A DNA stretch of 31,057 bases from a virus. Shown in pieces: positions 7,428-16,018 of the stretch. The notes under the pieces are model-generated. The model was not told the origin of the DNA and did no database searches. It worked only from the letters and a program-made list of their open reading frames with translations. Positions within the stretch are counted from its first letter, which is position 1. Every line of letters starts with the position of its first letter. A program made the translations under genes and the position numbers. Where the stretch lies: IMG/VR virus record IMGVR_UViG_3300046533_000334, positions 1-31,057 of that record. One strand, given 5' to 3'.

Positions 7428-7757
7428 GTGTCGACCTTTGTGACGCTGGATCAACTCAAAGCGCGGTTGCGGATCACGTCGACCGACGAGGATGTCGACC
7501 TGCAGGCGCTGCTTGACCAGGCCGAGGCCCAGGTCCTCAATTGGTGCAGCGTGACCGCGCCGTCGAAGGCCATCGTCGAGGGCTGGACGGCCGGCACGGT
7601 GCCGCCGGTCGTCGTGGCCGCCATCCTCGTGCAGACCGGCGAGCTGGATCGGTTCCGCGGCGATGACGGCGACGGGCCGCCGCGCCTGGCCGACGAATCC
7701 CTCGGCGTGACGGTCCGTGAACTGTTACGCCCCTATCACGACCTGGCGATGGCCTGA
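7428..7757 (+). CDS. Head-tail connector, gp6-like adaptor
   Basis: 109 aa starting at GTG 7428. The N-terminal LDQLKARLRITSTDEDVDLQ and the following helix (LLDQAEAQVLNWC) are typical of gp6/gp15-type connector proteins that dock under the portal. The C-terminus ESLGVTVRELLRPYHDLAMA is the usual ending. It lies between portal and the head closure gene, as in other siphoviruses. It overlaps the next gene by TGATG. Confidence 0.8.
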   Translation: MSTFVTLDQLKARLRITSTDEDVDLQALLDQAEAQVLNWCSVTAPSKAIVEGWTAGTVPPVVVAAILVQTGELDRFRGDDGDGPPRLADESLGVTVRELLRPYHDLAMA

Positions 7758-8125
7758 TGCCGGGCGCGCTGACGGCCCAACGCGATCGGCTGACCGGGAG
7801 TGGCGCCTATCGGTCCCGCGTGACCGTGCAGGCGCCCGGGGCGCCCGCGGCCGATGGCGACGGCGGTTATACCGAGACGTGGGTGGACGGCCTGCCGGCG
7901 ACGTGGGCCGTGAGCCTCGGCGCGGCGCCGACCGGCGGCGAAGCCCCGATGGCCGGGACGACGATCTCGACGGCCTCGTATGTCGTCCGCGGGCGGTATC
8001 GCGCGGACGTCACCACGCATACGCGGCTGGTGCTCGGCGCGCGCCTCTTTAATGTGCTCCAGGTCCGCGACGTCGACGAGCGTCATCGCGTGCTGGAACT
8101 CATCTGCACCGAGGTGCAGCCCTGA
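7757..8125 (+). CDS. Head-tail adaptor / head closure protein
   Basis: 122 aa. It starts with an N-terminal helix-loop (ALTAQRDRLTGSGAYRSRVTVQ), followed by the beta-barrel core (ETWVDGLPATWAVSLG, YVVRGRYRADVTTHTRLVLG, FNVLQVRDVDERHRVLELIC). This matches the SPP1 gp16-like head-tail joining family. It would close the neck after packaging. The TGATG junctions on both sides place it in the connector operon. Confidence 0.8.
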   Translation: MPGALTAQRDRLTGSGAYRSRVTVQAPGAPAADGDGGYTETWVDGLPATWAVSLGAAPTGGEAPMAGTTISTASYVVRGRYRADVTTHTRLVLGARLFNVLQVRDVDERHRVLELICTEVQP

Positions 8126-8544
8126 TGGCCAGCGTGACCATGACGGGCCTCGACGAGCTGCTGACGCAGTTGCGCACCCTGCCCGAGCACCTGGCCGGTC
8201 AGGCGCAGACGATCGTGACGACGGCCGCGGAGGACGCGCGGACGACGATGGCGGCCGACTACGCGAAGCACCAGGTCACCGGCAATCTCTCGCGCGGGCT
8301 CAAGAAGCGCGACAAGGCCGGCGGCCGTTATGGCGTGGTGATCGAGGTGGTCAACACCTCGCCGCACGCGTGGATGGTCGAGAACGGCAGCGATGCGCGG
8401 CACACGAGCCGGGGCTTCAATCGCGGCCGGATGCCCCCGCTGCACATCATGTTGCCGACCGCGATTCGGCGCCGGGCCCAGATGTATCGCGAGCTGAAAG
8501 CGATGCTCGTCGACGAAGGCCTCACGGTGAGCGGCGATGTCTGA
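8125..8544 (+). CDS. HK97 gp10-like tail completion protein
   Basis: 139 aa. It opens with MTGLDELLTQLRTLPEHL, contains VTGNLSRGLKKRD and PHAWMVENGSDARH, and ends in a helix (IRRRAQMYRELKAMLVDEGL). These are the standard landmarks of the HK97-gp10 family, which acts in joining the tail to the connector. It overlaps the following gene by 8 bases. Confidence 0.85.
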   Translation: MASVTMTGLDELLTQLRTLPEHLAGQAQTIVTTAAEDARTTMAADYAKHQVTGNLSRGLKKRDKAGGRYGVVIEVVNTSPHAWMVENGSDARHTSRGFNRGRMPPLHIMLPTAIRRRAQMYRELKAMLVDEGLTVSGDV

Positions 8545-8971
8545 TTCCTCCGCGATCGTCAACGGCGTGATCGCGAAGCTGGGCGCCGACACCGCGCTGC
8601 TGGCGCTCGTGCCGAACGGGGTGTACGAGGACATGGGCCCGCCCGCGGCGACACGGTTTGTGATCGTGTCGCAGATTCTCGCGACCGACACGCCGGTCTT
8701 CAGCCAGGGGCGGGTGATCGAAGAAGCGCTGCTGCTCGTCGAGGCGCGCGTGCTCAAGGCGTCGGGCGGCGATGTGGCGGCGGCCGCGGCGCGCATCGAC
8801 GCGCTGCTCGAGGACGGCACGTTGACCGTAGCCGGCTATCAACTGGCCGCGCTCTATCGCGAAGAGTTCGTGCGCGGGACCGAAGTGGATGAAGTCGATC
8901 CGACGATCGTGTGGCGGCGGCGCGGCGGGCGCTATCGCGTCTCGCTGTACCGCGATCCGAGTCTGCCGTAA
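8537..8971 (+). CDS. Tail terminator protein (DUF3168-like)
   Basis: 144 aa. The N-terminus IVNGVIAKLGADTALLALVPNGVYEDM and the central QGRVIEEALLLVEARVL pattern fit the DUF3168/lambda gpU-like tail terminator group, which caps the tail tube and fixes its length. It lies just before the major tail protein, the conserved place for this gene. The match is by pattern and synteny. Confidence 0.75.
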   Translation: MSDSSAIVNGVIAKLGADTALLALVPNGVYEDMGPPAATRFVIVSQILATDTPVFSQGRVIEEALLLVEARVLKASGGDVAAAAARIDALLEDGTLTVAGYQLAALYREEFVRGTEVDEVDPTIVWRRRGGRYRVSLYRDPSLP

Positions 8972-8998
8972 CCACGGGTTTGCACAGGAGACGAAACC

Positions 8999-9466
8999 AT
9001 GGCGATTCTCTCAGGGCGCAACGGGGTCGTGAAGTATGACCCGCTCGGCATCACGCCGGTCGAGATCATCAGCGTGAACAATTTCAAAATCAGTTGGAAG
9101 ACGCCGAAGCAGGACGTGAGCTGCTTCGGGGACCCCAATAAGGTCTATGTCCCCGGCTTGCCCGACGTGCAGGGCACGCTGGCCGGCTACTGGAACTCTG
9201 CCGATACCACGATGTTCGAGGCCGCCCTGGCCGATACGCCGGGGATGCTCGAACTCGTCCCCAACGACACTGAGGCCACCTTCAAATTCACCGGCCTCGC
9301 CTACCTCGATGCCGACCTCGATGTGAAAGTCGACAGCGCGCCGACGGTGACCGGCACCTGGATGGCCGCCGGCCCGTGGACGATGGCGAGCGGCACCACC
9401 CTGATGCGCGGCCCGCAGGGGCGCAGCCGCGAACCGCGCCCCGAGCCGAAGACGCCCGGCGCGTAA
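8999..9466 (+). CDS. Major tail (tube) protein
   Basis: 155 aa. It has a strong Shine-Dalgarno sequence (AGGAGA) 7 bases before the ATG, as expected for an abundant structural protein. The sequence has strand-rich segments typical of tail tube proteins (VVKYDPLGITPVEIISVNNF, CFGDPNKVYVPGLPDVQG, LAGYWNSADTTMFEAAL). The tube forms the channel for DNA. The C-terminus is short and basic/proline-rich (REPRPEPKTPGA), with no Ig-like extension. Its place between tail terminator and the assembly chaperones supports the call. Confidence 0.85.
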   Translation: MAILSGRNGVVKYDPLGITPVEIISVNNFKISWKTPKQDVSCFGDPNKVYVPGLPDVQGTLAGYWNSADTTMFEAALADTPGMLELVPNDTEATFKFTGLAYLDADLDVKVDSAPTVTGTWMAAGPWTMASGTTLMRGPQGRSREPRPEPKTPGA

Positions 9467-9470
9467 GCGC

Positions 9471-9758
9471 GTGTTCCGCCGCCTGACGATCCGAGGGCAA
9501 GCCGGCGCGGTGCTCTGGGGGCATCGCACGGCCGCGGTCCTCGGCGCGTGGACGATCGCCAAGCAGGAACAGCCGCGCCAGGCGCCCGTGTGGCAGCTCG
9601 CCGCCCGGGTGACGCGCGCCGATGCCTTCCAGTGTCGGCAGCGGCCGCTGTTGTTCACCGCGCATCGCGAACGAGAAGGTCAGTGGTGCTGGTCGATCGC
9701 GTCCATCGACGTGGTCGGCGATCAGCTCTACGCCGTGCTCGGCCCGCCCGAGCACTGA
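9471..9758 (+). CDS. Small tail-module protein of unknown function
   Basis: 95 aa from GTG 9471, four bases after the major tail stop. It contains VLWGHRTAAVLGAWTIAKQEQ, TRADAFQCRQRPLLFTAHRE and WCWSIASIDVVGDQLYAVLG. Similar short proteins recur between the tail tube and the assembly chaperones of other siphoviruses, but I cannot name their role. A tail tube accessory function is possible. Confidence 0.65.
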   Translation: MFRRLTIRGQAGAVLWGHRTAAVLGAWTIAKQEQPRQAPVWQLAARVTRADAFQCRQRPLLFTAHREREGQWCWSIASIDVVGDQLYAVLGPPEH

Positions 9759-9768
9759 GGGGGATGGG

Positions 9769-10209
9769 ATGGAAGAACGACGGTGTCGGTTCGTGCCCGG
9801 GGATGTCGTGCGCTTGCCGCTCGCGGGCGGCGAATGGATCGACGTCAAGAAAGAACTCAACGCGGGCGAGGCGCGGCGCATCTTCTCCGCACTCGTGAAA
9901 GAGATGCACGCCGGCAAGCCCACGAAGCTGGACCCGGACAAGGTCGGCCTCACCAAAGTGGTCGAATACGTGGTCGGGTGGTCCCTGCTGAACGCGGACG
10001 GGCGGCCGGAGCCGGTGAGCGAATCGGCGATTGATGGCCTCGACATCGAGACCTACAACGACATCGTCAACGCCGTCGACGCGCACGATCTGGCCTGCGA
10101 GGCGGTGCGGGTCGCCCGAAAAAACGGCCAGGGTGGCGAGATGGCATCCGCAGCGACCTCGCCATCGCCCGGCGCTGCGGCTGGCGCGTCGAGTGGGTCC
10201 GCGAGCTGA
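9769..10209 (+). CDS. Tail assembly chaperone G
   Basis: 146 aa. The start is ATG 9769 with GAGGGGG just upstream. The sequence (DVVRLPLAGGEWIDVKKELNAGEARRIFSALV, YNDIVNAVDAHDLACEAVRVARKN) matches tail assembly chaperones that coat the tape measure before tube polymerisation. The zero-frame C-terminus after the slip site is low-complexity (SAATSPSPGAAAGASSGSAS), as is common when the alternative frame carries the real domain. It is translated with a -1 frameshift extension, listed separately. Confidence 0.88.
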   Translation: MEERRCRFVPGDVVRLPLAGGEWIDVKKELNAGEARRIFSALVKEMHAGKPTKLDPDKVGLTKVVEYVVGWSLLNADGRPEPVSESAIDGLDIETYNDIVNAVDAHDLACEAVRVARKNGQGGEMASAATSPSPGAAAGASSGSAS

Positions 10210-10283
10210 GTCAGGACGATTACGAGGTGCTCGTCGAGATGCTGATCACGGAATCGAAGGACCGCGAGCGCGAGGACTTCTGA
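9769..10283 (+). CDS. Tail assembly chaperone GT fusion by -1 ribosomal frameshift
   Basis: Ribosomes that slip back one base at 10119-10125 leave the G frame after about residue 119 and continue in frame 10125-10283, adding 52 residues (about 171 aa in all). The extension contains IRSDLAIARRCGWRVEWVRE and SQDDYEVLVEMLITESKDRE, a typical T domain that binds the tape measure. The extension stop lies directly before the tape measure start. The extension has no good start codon of its own. In lambda-like tails the G:GT ratio matters for assembly. Confidence 0.88.
10119..10166 (+). promoter_or_regulatory. Programmed -1 frameshift signal (slippery site plus hairpin)
   Basis: The heptamer A AAA AAC (10119-10125) is aligned with the G frame exactly as X XXY YYZ. 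Six bases further on, 10132-10140 (GGTGGCGAG) can pair with 10158-10166 (CTCGCCATC) in a 9-bp stem with one G-U pair and a 17-base loop. Slip site, spacing and stem all match classic bacterial -1 signals, and the resulting frame opens onto a conserved T domain. Confidence 0.88.
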
Positions 10284-10284
10284 G

Positions 10285-12402
10285 ATGCCGATCACCACGA
10301 CCTTTCAGGCCGACTTCGGCACGTTCGTCGCCGCCGTCGAGGCGGCACAGACGAAGCTCGTCACCTTCGAGGGCAACGCCAACAAGGTCGCGACCAGTCT
10401 GAGCGCGATGGAGAAGTCCATCAGCGGCGTCTCGATCGTCCAGGCGGCGACCATCGCCGCGGAAGCGGTCGAGCGGCTCGGCGGTGTCTCGAAACTCACC
10501 GAGGCCGAACTCCAACGGCTCGGCGGCACTGCACAAGAAGCCGTCGAGAAAATGCAGAAGCTCGGGCAGGACGTGCCCGCCGGGATTCAGCAGCTCGCCA
10601 ATGCCTCAAAGGACGCGGGCGAGAAGACGGGATTCTGGAATAGCGCGCTCAGCACCTTGTCGGGGACGTTTGGGGCCCTCTCCCTGCAGCGCGTGATTGA
10701 CGAGGCGATTGCGTTCGGGAAGGAAATCTTTGCCGCGGCCAGTCAATTGCAGAACCTCTCGGCGAAAACTGGGATCAGCGTCGAGGCCCTGCAAGGGTTT
10801 CAGAAGGTCGGCAATGAAACGGGGGTGAGCCTCGACACGATCGCGGGCGCCGCGACGCATCTTCAGAAAGCTCTGGGCTCCGGCGACACCGCGGTCGAAG
10901 GCCAATTGCAACAGATTGGTTTGCAGTTCGCCGACATCAAGAAGCTGTCGATGGAGGACGCCTTCCTCAAGGTCGGCGACGCCCTCAAGGAAACGGACGA
11001 TCAAACCAAAAAGGTGGCCGTCGGGACGAGCTTGATGGGCAAGACCTTTACCGAGGCCTTGCCGGCAATCAAACAGGGCTTTGATGCGGCGAAGGACAGC
11101 GCCACGGTGTGGAGCACGACGACCGTCCAGGTCCTCGACACGGCCGCGACGAACGCCTCAAAAGTCGTCGGTATTTTCAAAGCGGGGTTTGGCCAGGTCA
11201 TCGCGGACGCGCTCACGGGAACGACGGAAGGGTTCCGCCGGATGAAGGACTCGTTCGAGGAGTTCGTGAAGGCGACGACCAAGGAGGCCATCGATTGGGG
11301 TGCGATTGTCCCGCCAGGGCTCCCCAAGGATCTCGACGACATCGTCGCGAAGTCCGATGCCTGGGCGAAGGTGCAGGAAAAACAGGCGCCCGCGCTCGCC
11401 GCCATCGCCGATCTCACGAAGGACTGGAACGCCGAGATCAAGACGTTGAATCCGGCGACGGTGGAATTGGCGAACAATGCGCTCAAGCATGGGGCCTCGC
11501 AGCAAACCGTGGTCGATGCCTATCAACTCACGGCCGGCGCGGTGAAATACCTCGACGACACGCTGAAGGCCTACGGTGACACCGTGAAGAAGGTGCGCGA
11601 ACTCGAAACGGCCAGGAGCGTCGATAGTGACGACTGGATGAAAAAACTCAATTCGAATGAACGGATCGAGACGCAGAAAACACGCGAGGCCGAGGTGCGC
11701 GGGATCGATGCCGTCGAGAAGGCGAACGCGGCGTATAACGATTTCATCCACAAGCAGACGCTCGATAGCACCTCTTATCAGATTCTCAAGATCTGGGAAA
11801 CCGTCGATGAACAGGAGAAAGCTTACAAAGGCGATGAAGCCCATCGCGCCGCATACAACGCGGCGATCGAGGCGCTCGCCTCCGAGCAAGCCGCGGCGAT
11901 CGAATACAAAGCCGACGAGGCCTTGACCAAAGTCGCGGCTAAAGCGGTGGAGACGGTCGGATCCGCCGTCGGCCAGATGCAATCCTTGGCGGGGGGGATC
12001 AAGCTGCCGGGCACGAGCATCCAGAATGCGGGCGGCGTGAAGTATCTCATCGGCCCGAATGGCCAGCGCATCGAGATCGGGCCGCATGGCGAGCTGCCCG
12101 ACAACATCTTCGACGTGCTCGCGGGCACGGCCGGATCGTCGGGCTACAGCAATCAGCCCCGCATCGGATCGGGCTACTATCCGCCGAGCTTCGCGGAGGG
12201 CGGCGTCGGCGACTTCGGCAGCGGCACGCTCGCGATCCTGCATGGCAAGGAAGCGATCGTCCCGTTGACCAGCGGGAGCGGTGTCGGGGTCACGCAGAAC
12301 ATCACCATCCACGTGAATGGCACGGCGGCCGATGTCGCCCGGCAAATCTCGGCCGAGCTGATGCGCACGTTGCGCGCCGGCCAGCAGCTCCCGCTGCGCT
12401 GA
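10285..12402 (+). CDS. Tail tape measure protein
   Basis: 705 aa, beginning one base after the GT stop. The sequence is long and helical with Ala/Lys/Glu-rich coiled-coil-like stretches. Landmarks are LQNLSAKTGISVEALQGFQKV in the first third and, near the C-terminus, FAEGGVGDFGSGTLAILHGK leading to EAIVPLTSG, a common tape measure ending. I see no convincing membrane segment and no lysozyme or peptidase domain. At about 0.15 nm per residue it would set a tail of about 105 nm (inference). The last 40 residues (VTQNITIHVNGTAADVARQ) also match the family. Confidence 0.9.
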   Translation: MPITTTFQADFGTFVAAVEAAQTKLVTFEGNANKVATSLSAMEKSISGVSIVQAATIAAEAVERLGGVSKLTEAELQRLGGTAQEAVEKMQKLGQDVPAGIQQLANASKDAGEKTGFWNSALSTLSGTFGALSLQRVIDEAIAFGKEIFAAASQLQNLSAKTGISVEALQGFQKVGNETGVSLDTIAGAATHLQKALGSGDTAVEGQLQQIGLQFADIKKLSMEDAFLKVGDALKETDDQTKKVAVGTSLMGKTFTEALPAIKQGFDAAKDSATVWSTTTVQVLDTAATNASKVVGIFKAGFGQVIADALTGTTEGFRRMKDSFEEFVKATTKEAIDWGAIVPPGLPKDLDDIVAKSDAWAKVQEKQAPALAAIADLTKDWNAEIKTLNPATVELANNALKHGASQQTVVDAYQLTAGAVKYLDDTLKAYGDTVKKVRELETARSVDSDDWMKKLNSNERIETQKTREAEVRGIDAVEKANAAYNDFIHKQTLDSTSYQILKIWETVDEQEKAYKGDEAHRAAYNAAIEALASEQAAAIEYKADEALTKVAAKAVETVGSAVGQMQSLAGGIKLPGTSIQNAGGVKYLIGPNGQRIEIGPHGELPDNIFDVLAGTAGSSGYSNQPRIGSGYYPPSFAEGGVGDFGSGTLAILHGKEAIVPLTSGSGVGVTQNITIHVNGTAADVARQISAELMRTLRAGQQLPLR

Positions 12403-12403
12403 C

Positions 12404-15400
12404 ATGGCGATGACGAACGCCCTGCTCGGCACCGCGCGCCTCAATAACTTCCGCCTGAATTATCTCGAGGCGGCGGTCGCGAAGGCCCGGGTTGCGAAGG
12501 TGGGCATCCTGCTGGACGGGGCCGACGTGCGGGGCCGGGTCCGGATCGGCTCGCTCACCATCCGTGATGTCATCAATGACGCGCCCAATACCGCGGAGTT
12601 GGCGATCGAGGCCGCGGCGCATGAAGCGTATGCCGACGGGGTCTTGTCAGAGGGCCCGATCGCCTACTGGCGCCTGGGCGACGTGACCGCGACCGCGCTC
12701 GATCAGACCGGCCGCGGGCATACGGGGACGGTGACCGGCGCGATCACGATCAATGTGCCGGGGGCGATTGGGGATGGGGACCGCGCGATGCATTTTCCGG
12801 GCGTGGTGGGTGCCCGGATTGACGTCGCCGACGCGGCCGATCTCGCGCTGGTCAACACGGTGGCGGTCGAAGCCTGGGTCAAGACGGATCAGGCGTCCCA
12901 GTATGGCGGGATTCTCGAAAAGACGACCAGTTGGGCCGTGGATACCGGCTATGCGCTGATGCAATACGGGACCCTCTGGTTGTTTGAGGTCGCGGGCTCT
13001 TTTGGCGTCCCGTCCCTCACGATCCCCGTCGATCCCGGCGACGTCGGCCACTGGGTGCATCTGGTGGGTGTCTATCACACGGCCGGCCATCTCCAGTTCT
13101 ATAAGAACGGCACGCTGCAAGCCTACCGCAGCGACGTGCCGGGGACCATGACCGGAGGGGCCGGCCCGCTCGTGATCGGCCATCGGGGGATCTCGGCGGG
13201 GACGCTGATCTGGCCGTTTGCCGGCGCGATCGATGAAGTCGCGGTCTATCCGTATCTCTTCGCGGATCGCATCGCGCGGCATTATGCCAATGCCTTCGGC
13301 GAGGCGCCGCCGAGCGTCGCGCAAACCCTCCGCATCACCGTCGGCGTCGATGCGCCCGTGCTCTTGTTCAACGGGACGGTCAGCCAGGTGGCCGTGACCT
13401 ATCAAGGCCGGCCCGAGCAAGCGATCTACCGGTGCAGCGCCACGGATGATACGGCCCGTGCGAATCGGCGCCGCCCGTTCGGATCGTGGACGAACGTCTC
13501 GGCGACGACGGTCGCGCAGCAGCTCATCGCGCAATTCGTGCCGGGCTTCGGCACCGCGTTCGTGCAGGCGGGCCTGCCGCCGGTCACGGTCGTGTTCGAT
13601 GGCTCTGAAGGGATGTCCCGCTGCCTGACGCAGATCACGAATCTGATTGGCGGCTACTGGTATTTCCTCGACAGGCAACTGCACCTGTTTCTGACCGAGA
13701 CGACGGACCCGCCCGATCCGATCGATATGACGCCGCAGCGGTTCCTGAACGATCCACCGATTGCCGGCGCGACCGAGATGTCCCAGGTGCGCACGCGCGT
13801 GTATGGCCGCGGGCACGGGGAGCAGCTCCTGAGCGCGGTCCTGCCCGGGGAGACGATCCTGCCGATCGCCGACACGGTGATGTTTGCACCGACCGGCGGG
13901 AAGGCGATCGCCGTCTCGCAAGTGCTGGCCTATACCGGGCGGGATCTCGGCGGCAACGGTTCACTGGTCGGCCCTGGTGCCGGCCCGAGTGTGGCCCCGA
14001 ACCCGACGCTGGCCGCCGGGGCCGGCCTCGGGAACGGGAGTTATCAATACGCCTATACCAACGTCACGGCGTCCGGGGAATCGCTGCCGGGGCCGATCGC
14101 CGCGATCACCACCGGGCCGCTTCCGGCCCCGAGCGCGCCGACCGTGGGCCTGCCGACGGTGGGCAGCGGACCTGATCCGGGCACGCATCAATACGCGACG
14201 ACGTTTGTCACCGCGAGCGGCGAGACGACGCCGGGGCCGAGCGTCTCGGCCGCGACGGGCCTCACACCCGCGCCGACCACGGCGCCGACCGCCGCCTTGC
14301 AGAGTGGCGCGGGCCTCGATGTCGGCGGCGTCTACGACTACGTGGTGTCGTTCGTCACGACCATCGGCGAAACGACGCCCGGGCCGATCAGCGGATCGGT
14401 CACAGCCCGCATCGTGGCGCCGCCGACCGTGCCGCGGGACGTCGGGATCCCGGTGAGCCCCTACACCGCACTCTGGGCTGTGGGGGATACCGTCTACTTC
14501 GTCGATGTCTTTCGCACGGCGGCCGGCGGCGAAACGACGGGCGTGCAATCGGCCTCCTTCGTCGCGACGGGACAACTCGTGGGCGGCACCTGGCTGGCCT
14601 ACAGTCGCTACTGCTCGACCTATCCGCTCAGCAGCGATCCGGCGGTGAAGAGTTTGCGCACCTACGTCAACGCGAACGGGGTGTGGAAGGGGTATCAGGA
14701 TCCCAGCGGCTCCGCTGTCGGGGTGAGTTATGTCCAAGGTCCGACCGCGCCGACGAGCGTGAACACGACCCAGATCGCCCAGGCCTCGCTGACCGGGGTG
14801 CCCGTCGATGGCGTCTCGACGCGGAGACTGTATCGGCGGCTCAATGGATCCGGCGCGTTCCAACTGGTCGCGACCCTCGCGAATCCCACGGCCACGACCT
14901 ACACCGACACGACGCCCAACGCCGGCCTCGGGGCCGCGGCGCCGACCGTGAACACCGCCGCGCTGCAACGGTTCCCGCTCACGCTGCCGCTCGGCTCGGC
15001 GCTGGTGACCGCGCGCAAGGTCTATCGCACCGCGGCCGGTGGCGCGTCGTTGAAGCTGGCCGCGACCATCGCGGACAACGTCACCACAAGTTGGACGGAC
15101 ACGATCCCTGATGCGTCACTCGGCGCGACGGCGCCCGTGAGCAACACGGCGACCGCGAATCAAGTCGCCCTCAGTGGCATCGCGGTCGGCGCGGCCTCAG
15201 TGTCCGCGCGCAAGGTCTATCGCACGACCGTCAATGGCGCGCAGCTCAAGCTGCTCGTCACGATCGCCGACAACGTCACGCTGACCTATCTCGACGCCCT
15301 GGGCGATGGGAGCCTCGGCGCGAACGTGCCGACCGGCGATACGTCAGGCCTGACGCAGCCACAGGGCCAGGTCAACGCGGGATCGCCGACGATCCCCACC

Positions 15401-16018
15401 GCCAGCGCGGGGCCGTTCCGCTCGAGCGGCTGGGTGATCCTCGGGTCGCAGCTCGTGCGGTATAGCGGCATCTCGGGGAATTCCCTGACGGGCATTCCGC
15501 CGTCAGGCCTGGGCGCGTTGATCACGACGGTCCGCTATGGCGATCACATCCTGGCGGCGCCCGTCCTGACCGGCGTGACGGTGCTCGGCGGCGGCGCCCT
15601 GACGGCCCCGGTGGGCACGGTCGTCTATCTCTGGGTGCAGCGCGATGACGTGCCTGCGCAAACCGCGATGGCGGCGCGCGACGGCGGCGACGGCATCTAC
15701 GAATACCTGGTGCAGGACGAGCGGCGCGGCGAGCCCTCGATCACGGCCCTGTGTGATGCGCACCTGATCGCCTACAAGAACCCGATCGCGACGGTGACCT
15801 ATGCCACGCGCGATCTGAAGACCAAGAGCGGCAAGCCGATCGTGGTCGACCTCGTGTCGCCGCCGATCCGCGGCACGCTCGTCATTCAGGATGTGACCAT
15901 CGACGAGATCGATCTGGCGCCCGGCCTGGCGCCGCGGTTCACCGTCACGGCGAGTTCGGTGCGGCTCTCGCTCGATGACCTCTTACGGCAGCTCGCCGGC
16001 ACCCTGGAGGCATCGTGA
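12404..16018 (+). CDS. Giant baseplate hub / tail tip protein with LamG and Ig-like inserts
   Basis: 1204 aa; ATG one base after the tape measure stop. Residues about 1-75 form an N-terminal hub segment (VGILLDGADVRGRVRIGSLT). Residues about 82-300 are a LamG/concanavalin-like lectin domain (GPIAYWRLGDV, ALVNTVAVEAWVKT, HWVHLVGVYHTAGHLQFYKN, AGAIDEVAVYP) inserted into it. Residues about 305-510 continue the gp27-like hub. Residues about 515-980 hold Ig/fibronectin-like repeats: three with QYAYTNVTASGE, QYATTFVTASGE and DYVVSFVTTIGE, then three with LYRRLNGSGAF, KVYRTAAGGASLK and KVYRTTVNGAQLK. The C-terminal 220 residues return to hub-like sequence. It probably forms the tail tip and binds surface glycans. 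Exact domain borders are estimates. Confidence 0.8.
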   Translation: MAMTNALLGTARLNNFRLNYLEAAVAKARVAKVGILLDGADVRGRVRIGSLTIRDVINDAPNTAELAIEAAAHEAYADGVLSEGPIAYWRLGDVTATALDQTGRGHTGTVTGAITINVPGAIGDGDRAMHFPGVVGARIDVADAADLALVNTVAVEAWVKTDQASQYGGILEKTTSWAVDTGYALMQYGTLWLFEVAGSFGVPSLTIPVDPGDVGHWVHLVGVYHTAGHLQFYKNGTLQAYRSDVPGTMTGGAGPLVIGHRGISAGTLIWPFAGAIDEVAVYPYLFADRIARHYANAFGEAPPSVAQTLRITVGVDAPVLLFNGTVSQVAVTYQGRPEQAIYRCSATDDTARANRRRPFGSWTNVSATTVAQQLIAQFVPGFGTAFVQAGLPPVTVVFDGSEGMSRCLTQITNLIGGYWYFLDRQLHLFLTETTDPPDPIDMTPQRFLNDPPIAGATEMSQVRTRVYGRGHGEQLLSAVLPGETILPIADTVMFAPTGGKAIAVSQVLAYTGRDLGGNGSLVGPGAGPSVAPNPTLAAGAGLGNGSYQYAYTNVTASGESLPGPIAAITTGPLPAPSAPTVGLPTVGSGPDPGTHQYATTFVTASGETTPGPSVSAATGLTPAPTTAPTAALQSGAGLDVGGVYDYVVSFVTTIGETTPGPISGSVTARIVAPPTVPRDVGIPVSPYTALWAVGDTVYFVDVFRTAAGGETTGVQSASFVATGQLVGGTWLAYSRYCSTYPLSSDPAVKSLRTYVNANGVWKGYQDPSGSAVGVSYVQGPTAPTSVNTTQIAQASLTGVPVDGVSTRRLYRRLNGSGAFQLVATLANPTATTYTDTTPNAGLGAAAPTVNTAALQRFPLTLPLGSALVTARKVYRTAAGGASLKLAATIADNVTTSWTDTIPDASLGATAPVSNTATANQVALSGIAVGAASVSARKVYRTTVNGAQLKLLVTIADNVTLTYLDALGDGSLGANVPTGDTSGLTQPQGQVNAGSPTIPTASAGPFRSSGWVILGSQLVRYSGISGNSLTGIPPSGLGALITTVRYGDHILAAPVLTGVTVLGGGALTAPVGTVVYLWVQRDDVPAQTAMAARDGGDGIYEYLVQDERRGEPSITALCDAHLIAYKNPIATVTYATRDLKTKSGKPIVVDLVSPPIRGTLVIQDVTIDEIDLAPGLAPRFTVTASSVRLSLDDLLRQLAGTLEAS

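Noticed and set aside
11158-13921. Long minus-strand frames opposite tape measure and hub (about 428 and 424 codons)
   Set aside because: They mirror well-supported genes, have Arg/His-rich composition and no ribosome sites or domains.
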